DNA of 64,000 nucleotides from Bicyclus anynana (taxonomy: Eukaryota > Arthropoda > Insecta > Lepidoptera > Nymphalidae): positions 6,927,418-6,991,417 of the forward strand of contig NC_069092.1 of assembly GCF_947172395.1 (NCBI RefSeq), read 5' to 3'. Made by a program: the position numbers and the translations under genes. Shown here one piece after another: positions 47,444-59,600 of the stretch. Every line of letters starts with the position of its first letter. Position 1 is the stretch's first letter. A model generated the notes under the pieces. That model did not search any database, had not been told where the DNA came from, and saw only the letters and a list, made by a program, of their open reading frames with translations.

Positions 47444-47749
47444 CGTTATCAACCCATATTCGGCTCACTGCTGAGCTTGAGTCTTTTCTAAGAATGAGAG
47501 GAGTCAGGCCTTAGTCCACCACGCTGGCCCAATGCGCATTGGCAGACTTCACACACGCAGAGAATTAAGAAAATTCTCTGGTATGCAGGTTTCCTCACGA
47601 TGTATTCCTTCACCGTTTGAGACACGTGTTAATTAATTTCTTAAAATGCACACTACTGAAAAGTTGGAGGTGAAAGCTCCGGACATGATTCGAACCCACA
47701 CCCTCCGGAATTGGAGACAGAGGTCATATCCACTGGGAGATCACTGCTC
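47444..47749 (-). repeat. SINE family A, full length
   Basis: Complete copy flanked by the perfect 12-base duplication taattattgatt at 47432-47443 and 47750-47761. The A box is slightly changed (inverse tctcccagtggat). Confidence 0.88.
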
Positions 47750-48136
47750 TAATTATTGATTATTATATTGATTTACGTAATTATTGTGAGTGTTCAATTT
47801 TAAAATACAAATTATGAAAAAAAGTTTGTTTAAATGCGGATGTCAAGGAGTGGCATGACCTTTGGTTTTTTTAAGGGTTTCAGCGGCTTTATTACGCTGC
47901 TTGTAAAGACTCACTAATTGTTACTCTGTGTGTTTAGCTTTGATTGAAAATAAATATTAAAATCTTAAATTATTAGTATCTAATCAACATATCCTCGGAG
48001 GCTCTAAAAAGTCTAGAACCAAAGCCGTAAAGCTGAATAAAAAAACTCAAACTATGTTTCACAGACTTCAAATAAAAAAAAGCTTTTTTACCCGACTAAA
48101 AGAAGGATTAAAGAGAAAATCCTTATCTCCTATCCT

Positions 48137-48415
48137 AGTTCGGGCTACTTAAGTATTTTAGTGGAATACGAACGATTTTGGGCGGTACTTCCAAAAATTG
48201 TTCGCACTCGACTAAAATAAATAAAATACTAAAGTAGTCTGTACGACCTGTCAATGACGATCATTGTCATTTGGTAATGGCAGCTCTTTTGTCATTCGTG
48301 TAAGGCCTAGTACGCACTGCTTTAGTATTTTAGTCGAGTACGATTGATTTTTTGGCGGTAAATCCAAAAATTGTCCGTACTCGACTAAAATACTAAAGTA
48401 GTCTGTACGGCCTAA
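48137..48415. mobile_element. Two tandem palindromic MITE copies
   Basis: Copy 1 (48137-48251) and copy 2 (48300-48415) share ttagtattttagtcgagtac, ggcggta...tccaaaaattgt and gtactcgactaaaatactaa. Each is itself an inverted repeat. The spacer between (48252-48299) is unrelated. Non-coding. Confidence 0.7.
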
Positions 48416-48779
48416 GGCGCTATCAATTTTAGTTCAAGGTTTTAGCCGCGGGACTTTTTTCATGAAAAGAACTCTTGTTTGTTTGCTCCTCTTCTCTCTA
48501 TGGAAACGTTGCCAATGTGTGGATATTTTCCTGAATTATGGGAAATTTGGACTCAATTTTTGTTCAATGAAATAATAGTGACGAATATTGTACTTTTTGG
48601 ATTACGATTAATATAATGTTTAGAAAAAACAAATTATAGAAATAAAATATATAGAAGATATATAGAAATGAAAAAGATTATAGCGAGTTAAGATTAAAAG
48701 ATAGATTTATGATGTCGCAAACTTTACTGCAGCACATGTAACAGAAGCTCCCGAAATGAACTTTTTTTCAATTCTAACC

Positions 48780-48900
48780 AGGAGTTCGTGAGTAGGTAAG
48801 GTAGCGGTAATAAAAAGCCAGCTGAGGGCTGAGCAGTGAGCGAGTGTGACACGATGACGTCACGCACAATCACGCGACTGTTAGCGGGAGTCAATATTTA
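48780..48900 (+). promoter_or_regulatory. CRE-containing GC-rich segment upstream of the TRIM-like gene
   Basis: A GC-richer stretch contains the palindrome tgacgtca at 48855-48862, the consensus site of CREB/ATF-type bZIP factors, within gatgacgtcacgcacaatca. It is about 680 bases upstream of the start codon. Promoter role is inference. Confidence 0.35.
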
Positions 48901-49446
48901 TGCGAACTTTGAGTACATGTAAAATCATAACTACTTGTTATTTTTAAATAAAACAAAAAGTAATTTATATGTAGGTAAATAAGAGCTTTATTGTAACAAA
49001 GTTTCAAGCGATTTTGCACATAGTGAAATTCTTCATTTTAAAGATATAATGTCAGAAGCCCTAAAATTACCAGTTAAAACTGTATTATTTCCACTGAACT
49101 GCACAAATGCATTTGTTTTCCTTTATATTTTATGAATTTGTGAGGATTGTAAATATTTTTCTCACAGAATTTAGGGAATTTTGCGTTTAGTTTTGTGGGA
49201 CATTAAGACCAAAGAGTAAATTATTATAGACAACGTTTTTGCTCTCCCGTCTATGTCGGCTGTCTATGGTTCTTTTCTTAACTTTTTCTAAAAGACTGCC
49301 GCGGATGAAATCTGATCAGAAAATTCGAAGATTATTTTTTCCATATTATTTGGGTAAGTAAGGATAGTATTTATTACTTTAACGTGAAAACAATTTTATT
49401 ATTTACTTATTCCGATGTTTTAAATATCTTTTATTACTACTTACAG

Positions 49447-49537
49447 AATATATCAAGTAATTTATGGATGCGAGTCAGATAAATTATACATTCGAGGGTA
49501 TACCTACTTACTGAAAACTAATAAGATTTTGAATACA
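49447..49537 (+). other. TRIM-like gene, probable 5' untranslated exon part
   Basis: An acceptor (ctacttacag) ends at 49446. An upstream noncoding exon may end at 49353 before a strong donor (gggtaagtaag). Between the acceptor and the start codon lies a 16-codon upstream open frame, ATG 49464 to TGA 49514, which could damp translation. No transcript evidence. Confidence 0.45.
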
Positions 49538-49595
49538 ATGGACGAAAAAATTAAAAAATGTTGTCCAAATTGCTGTCAGTTATATCAACTGAAAG
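49538..49595 (+). CDS. TRIM-like gene, coding exon 1
   Basis: Nineteen codons plus one base, MDEKIKKCCPNCCQLYQLK, carrying the first zinc-ligand pair (C9, C12). Donor gtaagttc. Confidence 0.85.
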
Positions 49596-52500
49596 GTAAG
49601 TTCGAAGATCAACATTTTTACACGAGACTTTGTTGTGCTTATGTGCAGTGTGCAAATCAAAACAAACGCGAACGTTTTCGCCGGTTTTATGATGGTCAAT
49701 GTTAGTATAAAATAAATTCTAGTTCTATTATAGCTAGAGTAGGTATCTCAGCAGCTACATTAAAGCCAAACTATTTGCGGAATGTATACAGACAAACAAT
49801 TTAAAAATAAATATACACATGTAATTTCATAGCTAATTATGTATTGTTTTCTCATAAAATGTTATTCTGGATAGAACTATAAAGTCCTTTATACCTTTAA
49901 AGATATATATCCAGAATATATTTTAAATAATTTTCTGGGCTTAATAATAAACAAATTATTTGTCATTAATTTAGGAACAAATAAAATTAGTTAAATATTG
50001 ACTAGTGATTTATACCCTAATTTTTACTAGTATACTAGTAAAAAGCTGGTTGGGTTAAGTTTATTTTATTACTGCTGCCAAACATCATTGCTGTTCTCTA
50101 GTTCTAAGTTTTTATTTTGTGATGAATTGAGTACCTTTTGCATTTATGTTTATATATTAACAAGGTAGGTGACATTTATGGCCTACCTTGCTCTCTAAGT
50201 GTGCACATTTGCTTAAAAAGCAGTTTAAAAGTATGCTTATTATGTTTAGTAGTAGACTGCTTGTTCAGGGATGTCTGCCATGCTTATTTCTACTGCTTAA
50301 CAGCAATACAGTGTTTTTGCATTAATTCCAGCAACAAATTCCAAATTCTTTCCTAATCTTCCACTATTCCTGACATGTGGTCACTCTACGTGTGAGAACT
50401 GTGTCCGAAACTTGGTGAAATTTGGAGAACCAATTGATTGTAAAATATGCCTCACAACCATGCAACTGGACGCTGCAGATGCAGATCAACTGGTGCAGAA
50501 TAAAGTGTCACTGTACAAGTTGTTTCCCGTCAATGTTTATATGGTTGGAGAGCTTGCATTGCAACATATGGAGGTATGTTATCATAATAACTTGTATTAT
50601 TATTGCTTTCTTAAAAGTAATTACAAATATTGATATCATCATCAAAATTAACAACCTATATACATCATAACTATCTGTTGCAGTTTTGTCTCAGAATTAG
50701 AAGGGTTAGGCTAATATTAAAAGTTAGAGGCATAGGCATGCCTCCAGACCTGGGCTAACATAACTATTATGCTTTGTTATAAAAAACAGGAATTAAATCT
50801 TATAAGAGTGGTTGGCCAACTATAAACCCATTGACATCTTATAATAAAAGGATGCACAATCATGCAGAAAATTTCACTTAAAAATGGGCCAATTTTGCTT
50901 TGACAGTTTTAGAATTATCTATAAAGAAAATTATACCTAAATGCCTTTAAATATAGTCCAATATTCAATAAAATCCTAAATTCAGAGCAAATTCGACCTT
51001 AAGGTTTAAGATTGAATTTGCAAATGCGACAACTTGAATTGAGTGCCAAGAAGTTGTGCTTGGCACTCATTGAGTGGGGACACTATTTGGTTGCTGATTG
51101 TGCATCCACTTTTTAATAGGAGATTGATGCATAAACCACAATTTTTTGTAGCAGCCTGTATTGGTGACATACAACTGGAACCCTACTCTGCCTGTGGCAA
51201 GCAACTGAATGTTTATTGCAGTGTCTTCTAGTAATCAATCAGGGTTGTAAAGTGGAATATACCAGCAAACCTTCGAGATATAACTTTTTCATCATTTCAA
51301 ATTTCCATTAAATATTATTTGCAGATTAAAGATTCAAATAAAGAGATACCAGCTGATGAATATTACACAGATATAAAATCTATCATTAACAATGTTGAGA
51401 TACAAGGTTAGTAATATCAATTTTTAATTCATACAACAAGTATATTAACATTCCATAAGTTTATTTGGTAGTCTCTGTTCATGATAACATCCAAAAAACG
51501 AAAGAAGTATAATAGATTTTCATAAAGTGATTTAAGCAAATTAACCTTAGTAGTAAAATTTGGTACCATTGTACTTACAACAATATGTCATGTACAATAT
51601 GAGCCGTCACAACTATATTGCACATAGTTGACGGCCTCCATGGCACAGTGGTATGCACCATTTACAGTGGATTTACAACATGGAGTTCTAGAGTCCTGGG
51701 TTAGATCCCCGGCTGAGCCTATCTTAGATTGCATCATCACTTACCATCAGGTGAGATTGTAGTAAAGGGTTTGATGTAAAGGAAGAGATTGTAAAAAAGT
51801 TTCCTTCATTCATTAATTCCTTGGATTCACCCAGGACCATAGTGTGGCAAAGTGAAACAAATCCCGGAACTTGTGTTGTTGTGTGGTTTAGAGTTCAGAA
51901 ATTCCATTTAAACTTGTAATCACTCTATTTTTCACTTGTTCTCCGTGTCCAGCCCAATTTGGTATGATCCTTCTAGATTTGCATTCTTTGGATAACTTTT
52001 TTAGGAGTACACAGAAAATTATTAAGATAACAATAAGTATCACTTTATTTTGTAGTGTAATAGTCTACATGTTAATGTTCAGAAATATGTAAGAAGAATA
52101 ATCAGTTTTCTTGTATATATAGTTCAATAAAAAAATATTTCTCTAAATAATATTGCTGATGAGCATTAATTAATAAGCATTTGTAACCCAAACTTCTCTA
52201 TATATATTTTATCCATTTCTTTCTATATTAGATGAATGCATTGAATGCCATGGACCAACTTCAAAAATGTGCCAGCAGTGTGTGCAAAGCCTTTGTAAGG
52301 ATTGCTTCAACAAAACACATATGAATTTTGCAGTTTTCAAAACGCATGTACTTCGAAATATTGGTAAGTGAGACAAATATCCTACCAGATTCACCGTGCA
52401 GGTGCTGGGTCCATTGTGTGGTAGAGAGAAAAACACCGAAGTCCAGGATGTGTTGTTCTCGCTGCCTATACAAATTTGGTAAGATCCTATTTGAGCAGCT

Positions 52501-53598
52501 TTGGATACTTGTTCTAATATAGAACTACCTGCACTTCTAGGGTGGCCAAAGTCTTTAAGCAAGTTATAGAGAAATTTTGCTGGTAATCCTCTTGCACCTA
52601 CTTCTATGGCGTACAGACTAACTACATAGCCATTTTTAGTTAATACGTTTGTTAATTCATAATATTTATTCACTCAACTCTAAGGTGTTTGTAGAGTTCC
52701 GATGGCTTCTTCATTTTCAACCCAAAACTATTGTGAGCCCTGAATAAAGTTGAGGGGTCGGCCAGGGGTGCCAGTCCAAACCAAAACTTCAATGTCTTTA
52801 TGACATTTGCTTTAAATATTTTGTGAGCTTATAACAGGGTATGTGCCCTCTCTCTTTTAAAACATGAAAATTGAGATCTTCATCATCATCATATTAGTTG
52901 ATAGATGTCCTTGATGATGTTGGACTTCCAAACATCACGATCCTGAGCCGCCTGCATCCAGCACATTCCTATGACAGTTCACCTGGGAGTCGATTAAAAT
53001 TGTGAAAGAGCTTGCCTTTTTACTCTTATTGCATACTTCAAGGTAATGAGAAACAGGAATACTTCTACGAGATTTCGGATATAATATCTCTCTGGCAGAC
53101 GACATGTAGATCTTGATCCCTTGGGAACTTGGGGTTAAAACAATCAAATTTTTCCTCTTTATAACATTGCTATAGTATTTTTTATATTATAGCTATTCTT
53201 GTAAATTATAATGCAGAAAATAGATCTCTTTCTTTCTTTCAGAATCTTCACCAGAAATATTTAAGTGCAACGTCCATACTGATACAATGATGGGATTTTA
53301 TTGCAAAGACTGTTCAAAATTTTTTTGTGTGAACTGTGCGTTGCTAGGAGAGAGGGCTTGCAAAGACCATGATGTAATAACTATTCGCGAAGCGGTATGT
53401 AATGTTTTATTGAAAATTGTATGAGAAATAATTCTTGTAATGTATTAATTGATTTCTTTCTAATTCTATAGAATGAAAAGTTTGCATCTGACCTTTCTGA
53501 TTTGGCTCCCAAAGTTGATGAAATATTAAGAAGACTCACTAATACTAGTGTGGTAAGTAGTTTGTAATTTCACTTTTCACTATTATTATAAAGGCGAA

Positions 53599-53629
<31 letters not shown>

Positions 53630-56600
53630 TTGTTCCTCCTTTGTGCTGCGACTACTGAAGCGATTTGGCTGAAATATTAAATGGAAATGCATTTTACTTT
53701 TTTCATCTTGTAAAAATCCATGGTTCTCACGGGATTTGTGTAAAATTCCACGCGGTAGTCTGCTAGTAATCAATAAACAATAAAAACTTTGTATGAAATG
53801 AATTATATAAATAATTTGTTTGAGTCAGTTGGTTGTGTGACTATGTGTTGGTGTGAAAATCTGAAGGAGCGTCAGCAATACAAGACCAATTTATTAAATT
53901 ATGATCTGTCTGTAAGTGGTTGCTAAACATCTTGATGTTTAGCAACCACTAAAATAATAAAATAAATTAATAATAACCACTAAAATAATGAAAAATTAAC
54001 AAGAAACTACTAAAATAATGAAAAATTAACTTTCTTCAGTTATTCCCCTCAGTCAACTTACTCACTCAAACAGTATACCGTACCGGAACGCTATATCGCT
54101 TGGCAGTACGCCTTTGCCGGTAGGGTGGTAACTAGCCACGGCCAACCAATTAAGTAAACCTCAATCGGCCTAGCTGGGGATCGAATCCAGAATCTCTTCT
54201 TGTAAATTCATCCTGCATACCACTGCGCCACGGAGGCCGTCAAAAGGTATTTTTACGAAGCTCTTTAACCGACGAACACGGTTACAACTATGAAACATCG
54301 ATACTATAGAGACAGTTTTATAATCGCATTAGATCGTTGATCATATATTTTGACAGAAAAGTAACGTCTAGTGAGGCAGATCCTTATATAATTAGTCTGA
54401 GGTAGATGCTTAAGCGCAGAACCAAAGTCACCCACATAGCTCAACGAGTTGCGAAGCTGAAGTGGCAATGGGCGGGGCACATAGTACGAAGAGCCGATGG
54501 ACGTTGGGGTCCCTAAGTGCTGGAGTGGCGACCCTGCACTAGTAAGCGCAGTGTTGGCCGACCCCCCACCAGGTGGACTGACATTAAGCGAGTCGCAGGG
54601 ATTCGCTGGATGCAGGTGGCTCAGTATCGTGATGTTTGGAAGTCCCTACAAAAGGCCTATGTTCTGCAGTGGACGTCCATCGGCTGATATGATGATGGTG
54701 ATGATGAGATCCTTAACAACATTGGTTTTTAGGATATTGGAAATTTGCTGACGAAGTTGCACAACGAAGGAACTTCATCTCAATATGTGAAAATGTTCAA
54801 TAATGTTGAACAGCACTATTCCAAAATCAATGCCATCATACAAAAACAAAAGGATGATATTACAAACAAACTGTTTGAATTGAAAGGCCAGGAAATGGAA
54901 TCTCTATATAAAACCAAAGATATTGTTTGTGAGAGTATTAAGAAAGCAAAAAGCACTTTAAATGATATAATTTCTTTGGATTTAAATAGACTAAATGAGG
55001 TATGTATGTATTTTACATTTGTAATATAAAACGAAATCCGATATTAACATTGTCAGTTTTACAATTAATGAAAATTTTAAAAATATTCTTACTCAATTTA
55101 GCATTTGAAAGCAACGATTTCAAATTGCAAACAGACTTAATTTTTAGGGTCCGGTAAAAAGGACAAAACGGAACTCTTATAAGGTCACTGTTGTCTACTT
55201 GTTTGTCAAGACCCTTCATATCTGAAATGCGTGGAGTTATGAATTTGTAAACTGTATACTGAGACCTACGTTCCTATGAGGTTGTGAAAAAAAATCAAAC
55301 TTCTAAGTTTACATAAAAAAGGCTGTTTATTCAGAAAAAACATTTTATTTTGACTCAAGGAAATGCAAGTAACATTGTTATAGACAACATTAACAAAGAA
55401 CAGTGGGGGAAAACTCAGTGATTACTGCGCAATTCGATTCCTAAGTTATTTACAATGATCCTACGTACGGAACACTCGGTGGGCGAGTCCCACTCGCACT
55501 TATCCGGGTTTTTGGAATGATAGAAATATTTTTGACTCTGTAATTTTAAGCGCTTCTGTCTTTTTCAGTTGAACTTAATGACGCTTATCGACAAAGCAAT
55601 GGAAGTTGTTAACACTCCATGGTACTTGCATTGCGACGATGCTGAAAATACCTTAAAGTATGTATTATGCATTGACCTCTTATATTAAAAAGACACACAA
55701 TCATGTAGAAAATTTCACTTAAAAACTGGCCAATTTTGCTTTGACAGTTGTAGAATTATTGGTAAAGAAAATTATACCTAAAGGCCTTTAAATATAGTCC
55801 AATATTCAATAAATTACCAAATTCACAGCAATTTCAACCTTAAGGATTTGTTTTAAGGATAAATTTGCAAATGCGACTACTTGAATTGAGTGCCAAGAAG
55901 TTGTTTTGGCAGTCATTGAGTTGGGACGATTTTTGGTCGCTGATTGTGCATCAACTTTTTAATAGGTGATTGATGGTATTATGTTAAAAAGATGTTCTGT
56001 TTCAACCCTATCAGCAACCTTTGACTATTTTTTCTATTTATTTTTATTATTTATCATAATATTTGACAGACTATACAGATGGCCTACCTGATCGAAAATA
56101 TAAACCATCGGCATCCATACTAATATTATAAAGAGGTAGTGGTGTTGTAGTAATCTCTAGATCTGCTAAACCAATTTTGAAAATTCTTTTACCACTAGAA
56201 AGCCACGTTATTTGTGAGTGTCTTAGGCTATATTATATCCCTGTTTTCTCACGGGACCGGGACTTATGCGGGTGTACCCGCAGGGCGGCTACTAGTCGCT
56301 TAAAAGGAGCATGACTGCAGGGCATGCATGGATCACATTCTACATGTTGACAACTTGACAAGTTCAGTCTCAAAACGATCTAAATAAATTTTAGGCCTCC
56401 GTAACTCAAAAGAAAAAACGATACGCTTTTAGGATTACTTTCACGGTCCTTTATACGCAGTCTTCTTCTTTGAAACTGAATAAATCCTTAACGTAAAAAA
56501 AACTACCAAAACAAATTTGGTATGTTACATCATCTACTACAAGTATAGTGAAGTCTTAAAACTATACATTTGTAATCAAATCTTAAAAACAGGGTGTCGT

Positions 56601-59600
56601 ACACAGTTTTCGCTTCTTAAGTATAATTATTTGTACAGAACCCTGTGTGTAAGTCCGACTCGAATTTTTTCAGGTTTTCGTGTTTACTATCTACAATAAT
56701 ATTTATAATGTAAAATAAATTTCCATTTACAGTTTGGTAGTGAAAGATGATTTGTATTCATTAATAGACGACTACATAAAAGTCGAGGGCAACGCCAGTC
56801 CAAAATATGGTTTGTACACTCATGAAGAGTTAGCTAAAAGCAATAAAGACATACCACCAGTGCCAAAGTCGATTGTGTACCCACCAGAGCTTGTTAAAGG
56901 TAAAATATTTTACTTGCTGCCCAAATATTTATTGTATATTTTTTTGTTTTTTTCTTTTTTAGTTCGTTTACTTATTATACACATAATAAACGTAAAAACA
57001 GGTGGGTCATAAAAGTTCTATAATTAAACATTTCAGTACTAATATCATACTTTTTGTTTGTATTCCCCTAACAATAACAATATGTAGTTAATATGGATAG
57101 GTACGTAGTTTTAATATAATTTTAAAATAAACTCGTTTTATTTATGTATAAAAAATCGTATCGAGAGAGGTTGGGCCATGAAATATTAAATTGGGTAGTT
57201 GGTTGTTAAAACCCTCAGCCGGAGTTCTCGTTAAGCCGTCTGTCTTAGGTCAGTCTTTAGGTATAATAAATAAATAAGTGAAGTCACAATTCTTGAATTA
57301 TTTTATTTGACTGTCATATGTGTTTCATTGCTAACTCTATGGACACAGAACGGTCTGCTGTAAGGCCGACCAATCGGGGGCAAGTTCGGACAGTTGACGT
57401 TTTAATATTCCAATTTAACGGTTTCGCTTCCGATAGATTATAACATACCGAAAAATAACTCGTTAAATTGTAATCAGTATTTTCAGTTCACAATATGACG
57501 GCAGATTATAATATCACGAGTGTGATTATAAACTGACATATTTTACAATTTAACGGTAACACATACATTGATGAGACTGACTGGGTGCTTGCGTTGTCCT
57601 TTTGCGTTGCGACGTCGTGCCTCAACGCAACGCAGGTGTGGCATACAATATTATATGCGTTGATCCGTTGCGACGACACGTAGTGAGGCATCGCCCTTAC
57701 TACTATCACAAGCCAAACCGTCTTCCGCAAATCAATTTAATACATCGTATTTTTTGCGATTTTAATACTCCCAAATTTTAATATAAAATTTAACTTTTGA
57801 TTAAACGTCAGAAAACACTGTCCATCATGATAGTCTATAGGTTATCTGTGCCATTACATCAAGCAACTTTTCATTACTAGTTTTTGATGAACCAAACCAA
57901 AACCATGGTTTATAATATTTACTCTGAAAGTTTACCCATTTTTAATTCGAAAACTGAATCGTGTTGAAATTTACTTTTATGTTTAAAGCAAAAAATCGGA
58001 TATCCTTTAATTTAATTTACATATTTATTTATGTATTTTTACTATAATATTATAATTTATATAACTTCAAGTGCACATGAAATTATAACAATAAATAATA
58101 ATAAACTTAATAAAAAAATATTAAATTGTTTTTGTAAACAAAATCTACTTGAAATAACCGAATTTAAATTTGGATTTAAGGGCAAGAACACAAAATTGAC
58201 AAAGGAATTGAAATTTTATCCAAATACGACGTAGCCATTAAGAAGGGTTTTGATTATAGCAGTCTATGTAAGTTTGTATTTTAGACTATAAAGTCCGGCC
58301 GCTCAGAGATTGCGTTTTTGACAGGTCGTGATCGAATGGGCGATGTAACTTACGGCAAAATTGTAAAGATATTCAATATTTTGCCGTAAATTGTACGCCA
58401 GTCCTGTCCTATTAACCTTAATAACGAGTAATAACATTAAAAATAGAATAATTATAGCAACTTACAATAAACGTGTTAATTTTGGGCTAAAATTATTAAC
58501 AATTAATTAATTAACAAATAACCAAACAATAATTTATAGTCTAACCACGTCATTTCAAGGTTATGTCAACTGTTTGTTTTGTAGTGATGAAACAGACGGT
58601 AATGTCAGAAACGCAATCTCTGAGCGGCCGGACTTTGTATGGTTGTTGTGATCATTGTTAGCGCCTAAATTACTCAACATATCTTAATGAATGACGTGGT
58701 AATTGATTCCTTATTATGGTTAGTTTGAAATAGGATACCTTTTTACATAGGTACGAAAAAGCAGTGTGATGAATTTTACATTTAAAAAAAATTGGTTGCC
58801 TGTAAAGTCGGTATACGGGCGAAAGTTTTACGTGACAACGACTTTGAGTGGTAAAATAATTTTAATGTGAATATTCATAATTTGAACCGGTGTGTATGCC
58901 TATCTCTCTCACTCTCTCTCTCTCTCGCTCTGTCTCTCTCGCTCTTAGGCGGGCTAACTGTGCTCGAGTGGAAGGGACGCGTGCCTTTCACTTTTTATGT
59001 CTGTCTCTCTCGCTCTTAGGCGGGCTAACCATGCCCGAGTGGAAGGGACGCGTGCCTCTCACTCGCTCTCATTGTGAGCGCATAACGTGAGCGGAGCGTA
59101 ACGCAGTTTCTTGAAGTGTCACCCGGCAAACCAATTTATAAGACGTTGTCACGTCAAAATTGTGGGGAAGGCAATATCAGAATTTATACACTACACGTTT
59201 TGTTGATTTTTAAAGTCCTGTGTGTGGCTTTAAAAATATTGTCATGCTGATTTATAGCACAAAACAGGGTTTATGTTTGTATGTACTTGTACATTGTACT
59301 TTAGTTATAACATTACATGCCATTTCTCTACAAATATTGACGGAAGTTTTGGGCAAATAGGTAAGGTACAAAATAATTAAAACGAACTGTAAAGACTACG
59401 TGGTTAAACCAAAGAGTTAGAAAATCTTTGTCTTACTTTAATAACATTAATCTAGCTACGGTATTGGTATTATACCGGCACATTATGACAGACATGTTAT
59501 GTCAGATATTGATAATTTAGGCTATTGTATTGTAGTTAGATTAAAATAATAAGAAAATATATAATTATTATTTTGAATTTTGTAAAAACCTATAAATGGT

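Larger units (their letters stand above)
44421..49446. other. Divergent intergenic spacer
   Basis: Lies between the chitin-binding gene (minus) and the TRIM-like gene (plus). It contains two family A SINEs, one family C SINE tail, a broken mariner-like transposase, a family G repeat, a LINE-like segment and paired palindromic MITEs, all listed. No independent gene is recognised. The 103-codon frame at 44835-45146 runs into a SINE and is not credible. Confidence 0.6.

Noticed and set aside
52209..52673. 154-codon minus-strand open frame as a gene
   Set aside because: Its high-coordinate half resembles a retroelement C-terminus; the low-coordinate part is the complement of TRIM-like exon 4.
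58890..59090. 66-codon frame in the CT-rich tract
   Set aside because: Created by a microsatellite and a tandem duplication.
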